15,811 nt of DNA, taken from NCBI GenBank assembly GCA_009784765.1, contig WQXP01000010.1, positions 1-15,811 on the forward strand. Direction: 5' to 3'. A program made the position numbers and the translations under genes. The notes beneath the pieces were generated by a model that made no database searches, was not told the origin of the DNA, and saw only the letters and a list, made by a program, of their open reading frames with translations. Below are positions 1-6,297 of this stretch, piece by piece; the first letter of the stretch is position 1, and each line of letters starts with the position of its first letter. This DNA is from Oscillospiraceae bacterium. Lineage in GTDB: Bacteria; Bacillota; Clostridia; Oscillospirales; Ruminococcaceae.

Positions 1-436
1 AGGAGAAGTAATGAGTGGCGGAAATGGTAATTTTGATTATGCATTTGTTAGCACAAATGTAAACGCTACACTAACAAACCGAATTTTCTTCAACACAAGC
101 GGAGGAACATTGAATGTCAATGGGCGGGTTAGTGACCCTCCCGTGGGAACTGCATTGAGTCGTTACGGCACGACGTCAGGGCATGATATTGCTATTGTTA
201 GAGCCCGAGATGTAAGTTTCCAAGGAACTGCTGGTCTTACCAGAGCACTTGCATCTCGTCGCAGTCAAGCAGGAGATAGTGGCGGCCCTTACACTCAATC
301 GAGCGGCTTAGGTGTGCGGTTTGCAGGTGTACACGTAGGAAGCAGAACAAATATATCACTAACAGGAGGTCTTGAACCTATAGTTTATTTCACGCCTTGT
401 GTTAGGTTCGAGCATAGGTTTTTAGCAAGAACATGA
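1..436 (+). CDS. secreted chymotrypsin-fold (S1-type) serine protease, C-terminal part
   Basis: The reading frame is open back to base 2, so the gene starts outside the window. Numbering from the ATG at base 11, the catalytic serine lies in AGDSGGP (Ser90) and the catalytic Asp is probably Asp9 in FDYAFV, a spacing typical of streptogrisin/alpha-lytic-like S1 proteases. The motif SRYGTTSGH at about 50-58 matches the conserved strand region of that group. The catalytic His should lie upstream of the window. AGGAG followed by ATG at base 11 looks like an internal start, but starting there would remove the His and half the fold, so I treat it as coincidental. Base composition is more AT-rich than the minus-strand housekeeping genes, which may reflect transfer. 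A secreted location is inferred from the family; no signal peptide is visible here. Confidence 0.8.
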   Translation, partial: GEVMSGGNGNFDYAFVSTNVNATLTNRIFFNTSGGTLNVNGRVSDPPVGTALSRYGTTSGHDIAIVRARDVSFQGTAGLTRALASRRSQAGDSGGPYTQSSGLGVRFAGVHVGSRTNISLTGGLEPIVYFTPCVRFEHRFLART

Positions 437-497
437 TGAAGATTGAGTAGAGTTTGAATCTCTGTTGAAATATTATTGCAAAAAAGGTGGTGTTATA

Positions 498-695
498 TTG
501 AAAACAAAAATCCACATCCTTATACGCATTGCACGCACTACCGTTGTGATTTTGCTAATTATTTTGTTGATTATTTTTATTATTGACAAAGTGTTTGTAA
601 TTCCAATGTTTGATGAACCACCAAATGAGTTTTTTGTAGTTAGATGGATACAAATGATTCGTGGGGAAGGAGGTTCTTTTGACCCCCTACCTTAA
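498..695 (+). CDS. small single-pass membrane protein of unknown function
   Basis: Sixty-five residues from a TTG at 498, preceded by AAAGGTGG at a good distance; a second in-frame TTG at 465 has no ribosome binding site. The N-terminus is basic (KTKIHILIRIAR), followed by a strongly hydrophobic run of Ile, Leu and Val at about residues 12-33, then a short polar tail with Pro, Glu and Asp ending in DPLP. The topology is probably N-in with an external tail of about 30 residues. It lies about 60 nt after the protease gene on the same strand and could be co-transcribed with it. I recognise no family. It could be a small membrane protein accompanying the protease, but that is only inferred from position. 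Confidence 0.5.
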   Translation: MKTKIHILIRIARTTVVILLIILLIIFIIDKVFVIPMFDEPPNEFFVVRWIQMIRGEGGSFDPLP

Positions 696-722
696 CCTCA
701 AATATTTATAAGAAAAATGCTA

Positions 723-744
723 AACCGCCCTTATAGGGGCGGTT
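723..744 (+). terminator. GC-rich hairpin after the small membrane protein gene
   Basis: Perfect 8-bp stem AACCGCCC / GGGCGGTT with a six-base loop, 27 nt after the stop codon of the small gene. There is no clear T run on the plus side, whereas the minus side is followed by TTAGCATTTTTCTT. It is a plausible weak or two-way terminator. Confidence 0.5.
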
Positions 745-825
745 GTAACAACAAACAACAATGCTACATTAACGTATCGTGTGTTTGCTGGAACCGGAAC
801 ACACTAATCGAAGGAGGCTAATCCC

Positions 826-1374
826 ATGAAACTAAAAACAACCCTGCTGTTTGTACTCTGTTTGTCGTTGACTACGTTGGTTGCTTGCGGAGCTATTGAA
901 AACCACCTTAGAGACGCTACCGGGAACAGAGAACATCTCATCGACGATGATTATGCTCCCTACAAATTCCCTGACCCGCCGCTTCCTTTCGAAGTGCAAA
1001 TCGTCATTGAAATAGACCCCGATAATCCCGAACACAGCAATGAAAGATTGACTTTTGAACGTGATAAAATCATGTCGGCGTATGTTATAGTGAATATCCA
1101 CAATGTTTCTGAAACACGACACTATAATAACGGTGGACGAAACTCTACCGGCGAATATAAAAGAGAGCTTCGCTTTGAGCGTTACGCTGACGGAAAGTGG
1201 CACAACATTCCTTTGATACACAATAAAGCTACTCCGTCTATGGTAAGCGTTTGGGAGCCGGGCGAGTCGACAGAAGCGTGCAGGTACCCCTTAGATGCGT
1301 ATGATTGCGCTTTTGTACGTGGAAGATACAGGGCAGTTTTCGATGAGTGGCATACCGAATTCACGATTGCATAG
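826..1374 (+). CDS. lipoprotein with bacterial Ig-like (Big_14-type) domain
   Basis: 182 residues with an AAGGAGG ribosome binding site 8 nt before the ATG. The N-terminus is a type II signal peptide: basic MKLK, a hydrophobic core, and lipobox LVAC with Cys21 as the lipidated residue, so the mature protein should be anchored to the outer face of the membrane. The C-terminal half has the pattern of an Ig-like domain often seen in Bacillota lipoproteins: LRFERYADGKWHNIP, then a Trp-Glu-Pro-Gly-Glu turn (VWEPGES), and the ending RGRYRAVFDEWHTEFTI, which matches the G-[KR]-Y-R strand of that family. These domains are thought to be structural or adhesive; no catalytic residues are visible. A strong terminator follows, so this may end the plus-strand unit. 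Confident about lipoprotein status, moderately so about the domain. Confidence 0.8.
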   Translation: MKLKTTLLFVLCLSLTTLVACGAIENHLRDATGNREHLIDDDYAPYKFPDPPLPFEVQIVIEIDPDNPEHSNERLTFERDKIMSAYVIVNIHNVSETRHYNNGGRNSTGEYKRELRFERYADGKWHNIPLIHNKATPSMVSVWEPGESTEACRYPLDAYDCAFVRGRYRAVFDEWHTEFTIA

Positions 1375-1449
1375 CAGAACTCATACGAAACCCTCCGCGA
1401 CATTGCACAACAAGTCATCGACACCGCTGAGCTTGTGCAAATTCGGTGA
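1375..1449 (+). other. 24-codon open stretch in frame after the lipoprotein TAG stop
   Basis: Immediately after the TAG at 1372-1374 the same frame stays open for 24 codons before TGA at 1447-1449. Its translation is helix-like and protein-like (begins QNSYETLRDIAQQV, ends ELVQIR), with no start codon or ribosome binding site. It may be a remnant of another gene's 3' end or a former longer C-terminus. No function is claimed. Confidence 0.25.
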
Positions 1450-1463
1450 GTAACACAAACTTC

Positions 1464-1490
1464 CCCCGCCTGTCATGATGACAGGCGGGG
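1464..1490. terminator. strong two-way terminator between convergent genes
   Basis: Perfect 11-bp GC-rich stem (CCCCGCCTGTC / GACAGGCGGGG) with a five-base loop, followed by TTTCGTTT on the plus side. It lies between the plus-strand lipoprotein gene and the end of the minus-strand acidic protein gene at 1506, and can serve both. Confidence 0.85.
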
Positions 1491-1505
1491 TTTCGTTTGA
1501 TTGTC

Positions 1506-2297
1506 TTACCGTACAGCACCCGTGGGAATGTTCGTATTGTCGGGGGCGTCGTTCATAATATCAATACTCTCTGCGTGTTCCGACTTCGCGTCTGCCGCGA
1601 TTTGTGCTGCAATGCTCATGTCCTCGGGGTCTTGCTCTGCGGTAACTTGCGCGATTTGCTCAGACACATTGCCCTCAAAAGGGCCCGACACTGCGAAAGC
1701 GGGTTGGTCGTCGCCTTCACTCGGAGGCACAGTAACGACTTCTACTGCCATTTCATCAGCAATTTCGCTGAAAGACACGGGTGCTTCGCCGCCAAAGTCC
1801 GGCGCGAAGTTGACTGCCCCTGCCACTGCCGCATTCGCGTCAAGAACATTGAGGTTTTCCGAAAGGTTCGTCATCGCCTCAAGAGTCGGCGTAACATCAA
1901 GCCCGCGTGCACTGGCGTAGTTAAGCTCATTCGCGAGAACCTCACTGCGCTGCTGAATATCGTCCCGCGCTGCACTGAATACCGCTGCTGCTTGTGCAGG
2001 TTCGTCGGATTGCGCCCCTGCGGCTAAGACACCGCTCCCCCAGAGAACGGAGTTGCCGCCCTCCATGGTGTTGTTCATGTACGAGAACATTTCGTTTACA
2101 TCGTTGTCGGCATTTACGCCCACACCGCTTGCGCCGGACTTCGCATTCGCGCCGTTGACTGCCGCTTCGTGTGTGCGGCTGTCGCTTGAGGCGACTCCAC
2201 GCCCGAGAGAACTGCGGAGTTCGTCCGCCTGTTCGCGATTGGTTCGCGTAACTGCGACATTCGCCATTGAACCTACGATTCTGCTGATAGCGTCCAT
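1506..2297 (-). CDS. acidic, alanine-rich, cysteine-free protein of unknown function
   Basis: 263 residues; ATG preceded by AAGGAGGG at about 7 nt. No signal peptide or membrane segment is visible. The protein contains no Cys and only two Lys, and is rich in Ala, Asp, Glu, Asn and Ser, giving a very acidic product. The N-terminal 40 residues (MDAISRIVGSMANVAV then a basic/acidic helix) and about 100-150 (helical, SEVLANELNYASARG) look ordered; the C-terminal third (about 175-263) reads as disordered, with Pro and acidic stretches. It sits alone between its own promoter and a strong terminator, so it is likely transcribed singly. The absence of Cys and low Lys content are reminiscent of exported filament or surface-associated proteins, but I find no recognisable motif and assign no function. 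Confidence 0.75.
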   Translation of the reverse strand: MDAISRIVGSMANVAVTRTNREQADELRSSLGRGVASSDSRTHEAAVNGANAKSGASGVGVNADNDVNEMFSYMNNTMEGGNSVLWGSGVLAAGAQSDEPAQAAAVFSAARDDIQQRSEVLANELNYASARGLDVTPTLEAMTNLSENLNVLDANAAVAGAVNFAPDFGGEAPVSFSEIADEMAVEVVTVPPSEGDDQPAFAVSGPFEGNVSEQIAQVTAEQDPEDMSIAAQIAADAKSEHAESIDIMNDAPDNTNIPTGAVR

Positions 2298-2331
2298 AGT
2301 AATACCCTCCTTATTTATAGTGGTTTATTTT

Positions 2332-2360
2332 AATATATGTTTGTTCACAATTTTAGGCAA
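2332..2360 (-). promoter_or_regulatory. putative sigma-A promoter of the acidic protein gene
   Basis: On the minus strand TTGCCT (-35) and TATATT (-10) are separated by 17 bp, and lie about 35 nt before the ATG at 2297. Confidence 0.45.
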
Positions 2361-2366
2361 CTGTAC

Positions 2367-2450
2367 CTATATTTGTATTTCGGCAGCTTCGCGCAAAACT
2401 TTAGCGATTTTGTAAAGCTTTTTCAGCAAAGTTTTTTCTTTATCTTCCAT
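2367..2450 (-). CDS. possible 27-residue amphipathic peptide
   Basis: A short open frame from ATG (2450) to TAG (2367) in the gap between the ATPase-like gene and the acidic protein gene. The product starts MEDKEKTLLKKLYKIAK and ends AAEIQI; its Leu/Ile/Ala and Lys/Glu spacing would give an amphipathic helix. The only upstream candidate ribosome binding site is a weak GGAAC 12 nt away, and a stop codon lies two codons upstream. It may equally be the 3' remnant of a decayed gene. Apart from this, the heptamer repeat and the promoter, the 2298-2501 gap shows nothing else. Confidence 0.3.
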   Translation of the reverse strand: MEDKEKTLLKKLYKIAKVLREAAEIQI

Positions 2451-2488
2451 ATTCTACATATAGTTCCCGCACACACTCGCGGCCACCA

Positions 2489-2507
2489 TAACTGTCAACT
2501 GTCAATA
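2489..2507. repeat. heptamer repeat copy A (AACTGTC units), overlapping a stop codon
   Basis: Two tandem AACTGTC heptamers plus a partial unit; read on the minus strand they are ATTGACAGTTGACAGTT. The TGA stop of the ATPase-like gene (2502-2504) lies inside the repeat. Related copies are at 10109-10141 and 11921-11959. Confidence 0.8.
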
Positions 2508-5438
2508 CCGTCTTATTCCCTGAATAACAAACATAATCGCGAGCCAGAAAGCGTTGTAGAGAACGATATTCGTCGCGCTGATGAGGGTTTCCGTCCCCGA
2601 ACCCGCGAAAATCACAAACATCAGCCCTACCACTCCTGCGATGAACAGCGAAAGGAACAAAATCGCTGAGCCAAGCATAATATCGCGCATGAGCAATTTC
2701 GCGGCGACTAAGGCTTTCGCGAAAGAGGTGAACTTGCCGTTGCAAGAAATTTCAGAATCCCCGCGAGAAGTATACTTGCTGAGTTCATCGAAAGCTGTGT
2801 GCTGGTCGAAAGACAGGATTTTGACACGCTCCGGCGAAAGCTCAAAAATCTCTGCAAGCCGCGCTTTGGTCACTAACGAGTCCTTCGTCTTAACCGCGAA
2901 GACTACACCGTTGTCGTCAAGCTCCCACAATCCGCGCTTGACTGCCGGGTTAGGAACTACAGACACCACAAACATCGCGACGCTTTCGTTTCCGACTGCC
3001 AAATAGACTATATCGGCGTTTTCCGGGCAATATTTGCTCTCTTTTTCTTGAGACGGAACGTCAACCCCGTGGTGCTTCATTTGCTCACGATTGCCGAGCA
3101 TGACACGCTTCGCGCCAATCCACCCTGTGATTCCCATGTTGACTTCATAGACGCACCCGTCAACCTTTTGCAGAATATCTTTGTTCCCTGCAATCATATC
3201 AAAGAACATGGAAGACATAATCGAGTCTGTTTCGATTGCCAAACTCGCGGCTATGGTGATTGAATCATCGACGCTAATCGGATTAATGGCGTTAGGTTGT
3301 TGACAGCGTTTGACGTTCAAAAAGCGAACAGTTCCCGCAGGGAAGAGCATTCCAGCATCAATCACGACAGAGTTCGCTTTTGAGAAGCGGCTCGCGGCAC
3401 TGTACCCCATGACTACGCATTCCTTGGACGCAAGAGCCGTAGAGGCACGCAGAAGAGGATTATTCACAACAAACATAATCACAAAGGGCGAAAACGCCGC
3501 GATTAACGCGCCTGCAACAGTTCCGCTCCAGAAAATGCTGCTCGCAAGGGGAGAGTCCGCAGATGGCAGAAAATACGCGACTATTCCCATAACAAGTGAG
3601 AGAGCAACAGAAATCGGCACGATTTTGCGGCAGAGCAAGTCCGCCCAATCGGTGCTGTAGCTGTTCTTGAGGTAGTCTGTCAAGAACTCGGTCTTGCGCA
3701 TAAACACAGACGCGGGAATGTCATCAACAATGCCTTTGGTGAACTCACGGACGGCGCGTTCCTCGTCAGGATTAGGCATATACGCGAAGTATTTATTCGT
3801 ATCGCCCGAAATCAGCCCGAAGTTGCGCTTTGTCCGCACAATCATGAAAATCTTGCCGAGTGTATTCAGCATAAGGGCAATCAGCGCGACAAGCACATAC
3901 AGATGAACCTGCCCCGTCTGGAAAAGCCCGTGGCTCTTGTGAGAGGCGAAGAAAATAGAGGCGACTGTCGTCAAGACAATCGGACCAGCGCAAGCACTGT
4001 CGCAGTCGGCTTTCCCGACAACTAAGTTCTTCAGCCCGCGAATCACAGCACCGGAGCAGATACAAATTCCGCAAACCCCCGCGATTATATTCGCGAAAAC
4101 AAGGAACATCGAATACCGCGTGAGGTTGCCGTCGAACCACTCGCTCACGATTTGTTCCAACGTGCCGTTCGCACTTCCCAAGTCATGAATCACCGTGAAC
4201 AGCCCCAAAATCGCACAAAGTATAAACAACAGAACAAGCTGCATTTTCAACCCGCGATGAGATTCGTTGAGGTCTTGCCAAACCTGTTCTGTGGAATCAA
4301 AGCTGTCGTAATCTTCTCCGTCTTCGTCATAGAGGAAATCGTCCTCTTCGTCTTCTATATCTTGATATATAAAATCGCGAATTTTGCGCTTTCTGTTCTT
4401 TCGGAGTTCCTGCTCCTCAAGCTGTTTAGCCAACTGCCGCTCTTTAAGATTACCCACCGGCGGAAGTGCGGAAGAATCGCTGATAATCTGCTTTTTGTAA
4501 TCAATATTAAGCACAGCAGTCGCTTTGTTCTTATCGCGACCGCTTCTCGCGCCTATATCCGCAAGATTATCGACATTCAGTGTCGTTCTGATATTTATGT
4601 TTTCCTGCCGCTTTTCCTTGAGGCTCTTGTTCAGCTTCTCGAGAACAGGCGTGATATTCAATTCGTCCAGTTTGGAGGGTGTAACTGCTTCTGTCAACTC
4701 TTCAGCGTGTGGTGGCGGTTCCGAAACTCCTTGCCCCTCCCTGAGGTGCTTCGCGGGAATAAAAAGCCCCAAATCTTGAGTAATCACCTTGCTGAACATA
4801 TCAGGGGGAATCACTTCGGTAATCGGCTCAGGTTCTGCAGAGGCAGGGTCTTCACCTTGAACAACATCGAAGGGGTTAATCCCGTCTATCATATCATCGG
4901 GGTCTTCCAAAGCCAATTCTTTATTGAGCAGTTCTTGCTCCATCTGTTTTTGTTTGCGGAGTTTTTCCTGTTGCAACTGCTCCTCGGCAGAGATTTGCTT
5001 CTCGTCACTGTAAGTAGGTTTCGGCGGCTTCTCGAGAGGGATTCTGTCCGCAACTACATCGACTTCTGCCGTCGCGGCTTGGCGGCTGCCCTTCTTATTA
5101 CCGCTCAGCGGACCTGTTTTCCCGAAAGCTTTAAGCTTGGCCGCTTTCTTATCCGGCGCGAACCGCTTTATTTCCACCGGTTGCGAAAGCAGATTCTCCT
5201 GCTCTGCCCGCTCTGCTTTTTGAGCGGCATACACATCAAGAATTTGCGTGGCAGACATATCCGCAACCGCCTTAGACTTAATCGTACCTACCCCCTGTTC
5301 GCTCAAAATCTGTGTTACAGACAAGTCAGGGGCTTCCCCTTGGCTCTCTTCATCTGAGAGGGGCTTACTGCTTTTTTTATCACCGACTTCTTTGAGTATA
5401 TCGTCCAAAGAAAATGTGTCGTTCTTATTATCACTCAA
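2502..5438 (-). CDS. large P1B-type ATPase-like membrane protein with degenerate catalytic motifs
   Basis: 978 residues from a TTG at 5438 that overlaps the rlmB stop by 8 nt (TTGAGTGA) and has AAGGAGGG 8 nt upstream; longer in-frame ATG starts lack this. Residues 1-395 are charged and low-complexity, predicted cytosolic, with three similar short motifs (SLDDILKE near 10, LSVTQILSE near 39, MSATQILDV near 61) and a very acidic segment (EDEEDDFLYDEDGEDYDS) shortly before the membrane part. Eight hydrophobic segments follow at about 399-418, 443-466, 483-499, 512-534, 606-624, 635-659, 918-940 and 950-972, which is the P1B plan. The metal-site CPC is replaced by SPF (650-652), the phosphorylation motif DKTGT by DAGML (Asp694), TGDN by TKDS (851-854), and no TGE or GDGxND is found. 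The N-domain part GNREQMKHHGVDV (from 782) is well conserved. Transport activity is therefore unlikely; a regulatory or scaffolding pseudoenzyme is my inference. Confidence 0.7.
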   Translation of the reverse strand: MSDNKNDTFSLDDILKEVGDKKSSKPLSDEESQGEAPDLSVTQILSEQGVGTIKSKAVADMSATQILDVYAAQKAERAEQENLLSQPVEIKRFAPDKKAAKLKAFGKTGPLSGNKKGSRQAATAEVDVVADRIPLEKPPKPTYSDEKQISAEEQLQQEKLRKQKQMEQELLNKELALEDPDDMIDGINPFDVVQGEDPASAEPEPITEVIPPDMFSKVITQDLGLFIPAKHLREGQGVSEPPPHAEELTEAVTPSKLDELNITPVLEKLNKSLKEKRQENINIRTTLNVDNLADIGARSGRDKNKATAVLNIDYKKQIISDSSALPPVGNLKERQLAKQLEEQELRKNRKRKIRDFIYQDIEDEEDDFLYDEDGEDYDSFDSTEQVWQDLNESHRGLKMQLVLLFILCAILGLFTVIHDLGSANGTLEQIVSEWFDGNLTRYSMFLVFANIIAGVCGICICSGAVIRGLKNLVVGKADCDSACAGPIVLTTVASIFFASHKSHGLFQTGQVHLYVLVALIALMLNTLGKIFMIVRTKRNFGLISGDTNKYFAYMPNPDEERAVREFTKGIVDDIPASVFMRKTEFLTDYLKNSYSTDWADLLCRKIVPISVALSLVMGIVAYFLPSADSPLASSIFWSGTVAGALIAAFSPFVIMFVVNNPLLRASTALASKECVVMGYSAASRFSKANSVVIDAGMLFPAGTVRFLNVKRCQQPNAINPISVDDSITIAASLAIETDSIMSSMFFDMIAGNKDILQKVDGCVYEVNMGITGWIGAKRVMLGNREQMKHHGVDVPSQEKESKYCPENADIVYLAVGNESVAMFVVSVVPNPAVKRGLWELDDNGVVFAVKTKDSLVTKARLAEIFELSPERVKILSFDQHTAFDELSKYTSRGDSEISCNGKFTSFAKALVAAKLLMRDIMLGSAILFLSLFIAGVVGLMFVIFAGSGTETLISATNIVLYNAFWLAIMFVIQGIRRY

Positions 5439-6183
5439 GCTTTCCGCCCTCCTTCCCATGTTTCGTTCGAGAGCCTGCCACAGCAAACATCAGAACCGCT
5501 CCGCAAGCAGACGCATTGAGCGAGTTGATTTTTCCATGCATAGGCACACCCACGACAAAGTCACAATTATCGCGAACAAGCCGCGACAGCCCCCGCCCTT
5601 CCGAGCCAATCACTAACGCCGCGCCGCCGCCTGTGCTGAAATCAACGCGGCTATAATCCTGCCCGTCGGCCTCTGCACCATAAACCCACACACCCGCTTC
5701 TTTGAGTTCGCGGATTGCGTCAGTCAAATTCGTGACTCGTGCGATTTTCATATGCGCCGCCGCCCCTGCACTCGCGGTATAAACTGCCGCCGTGACTGCG
5801 ACTCCACGCCGTTTGGGGATTATAACCCCCGACACCCCTGCCGCCTCTGCCGTGCGAATAAGCGCGCCTAAGTTATGGGGGTCTTCGATTCCGTCGCAAA
5901 TCAGAACAAAAGCTTTCGGCGATGACGCAAGAATATCAGCAACGCCGACATACTCAACCGCAGACAAAGCAAGAGCTACCCCTCCGTGGCGAGTGCCTTC
6001 CGACATCTCGTCTAACTTTCGCAAGGTTACTTGTTTTATGACTACGTTCGCCGCCTTAGCTAAGGCGATTTGCTCACCTATACCTTTTGCGCCATCTGCG
6101 ACATACAGCGCATTGGCGGTTTGCCCCGAACGCAGAGCTTCTGTAACGGCATTTTTGCCGCATATTATAAGATTGTTTTCCAT
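5431..6183 (-). CDS. rlmB: 23S rRNA (guanosine-2'-O)-methyltransferase, RlmB/TrmH family
   Basis: 250 residues from the ATG at 6183, giving the family's usual N-terminus (ENNLIICGKNAVTEAL). The SPOUT methyltransferase motifs are all present: DPHNLGALIRTAEAAG (from 101), IGSEGRGLS (192-200) and VPMHGKINSLNAS (213-225), which form the S-adenosylmethionine-binding trefoil knot and carry the catalytic Asn/Arg region. The N-terminal 70-75 residues form the substrate-binding L30e-like domain. The expected reaction is 2'-O-methylation of G2251-equivalent in 23S rRNA; other TrmH-family targets cannot be excluded. Upstream is a perfect sigma-A promoter only 10 nt before the ATG, with no ribosome binding site, so the transcript is nearly leaderless. 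Its 3' end encodes the ribosome binding site and overlaps the start of the ATPase-like gene, so those two are translationally coupled. Confidence 0.93.
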   Translation of the reverse strand: MENNLIICGKNAVTEALRSGQTANALYVADGAKGIGEQIALAKAANVVIKQVTLRKLDEMSEGTRHGGVALALSAVEYVGVADILASSPKAFVLICDGIEDPHNLGALIRTAEAAGVSGVIIPKRRGVAVTAAVYTASAGAAAHMKIARVTNLTDAIRELKEAGVWVYGAEADGQDYSRVDFSTGGGAALVIGSEGRGLSRLVRDNCDFVVGVPMHGKINSLNASACGAVLMFAVAGSRTKHGKEGGKLE

Positions 6184-6193
6184 AATTAAACAC

Positions 6194-6222
6194 ATTATAA
6201 CATATTTTTGCCCTTCTGTCAA
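6194..6222 (-). promoter_or_regulatory. perfect consensus sigma-A promoter of rlmB
   Basis: TTGACA (6222-6217), a 17-bp spacer and TATAAT (6199-6194) on the minus strand. The expected start site is near 6187, only about 4 nt before the ATG at 6183. Confidence 0.85.
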
Positions 6223-6238
6223 GCCCTCAAACTCAAAA

Positions 6239-6295
6239 TGTCAAGATTCGCCCTTCGGACGGGCAAAGCCCGCCCTTGGGCTTATCTCTTCTTTT
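6239..6295 (-). repeat. hairpin repeat element, copy 1, just after the noc stop codon
   Basis: Inner stem GGACGGGC / GCCCGCCC around AAA (6257-6275, one G-U pair), an internal loop, then outer pairing GCCC/GGGC and AGAT/ATCT. On the plus strand it is bounded by TGTCAAG (6239-6245) and CTTCTTTT (6288-6295). The same architecture recurs at 12303-12360. It starts 2 nt after the noc stop; no U run follows on the minus strand, so it may act as a terminator or mRNA-end stabiliser only weakly. Confidence 0.7.
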
Positions 6296-6297
6296 AC

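Noticed and set aside
11..13. AGGAG plus ATG as the true start of the serine protease gene
   Set aside because: The frame is open upstream, and starting here would remove the catalytic His and the N-terminal barrel.
779..804. 7-bp inverted repeat GTGTGTT / AACACAC upstream of the lipoprotein gene
   Set aside because: Short stem with a 12-nt loop and low-complexity arms; no promoter could be placed relative to it, so an operator call is not supported.
1103..1116. TGTTTC-T-GAAACA, resembling half-sites of the ParB site parS
   Set aside because: parS has a 4-bp centre (ACGT) and this has one base; it lies within lipoprotein coding sequence, so it is probably chance.
2700..4100. Frequent TTCGCGAA/TCGCGA strings across the window
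   Set aside because: They follow from frequent GCG and CGC codon use in the minus-strand genes; no spacing or positional pattern supports a signal sequence.
4152..5357. A 401-codon open frame on the plus strand
   Set aside because: It lies antisense to the ATPase-like gene, has no ribosome binding site, and its translation is Arg/Leu/Phe-rich as expected for a mirror frame.
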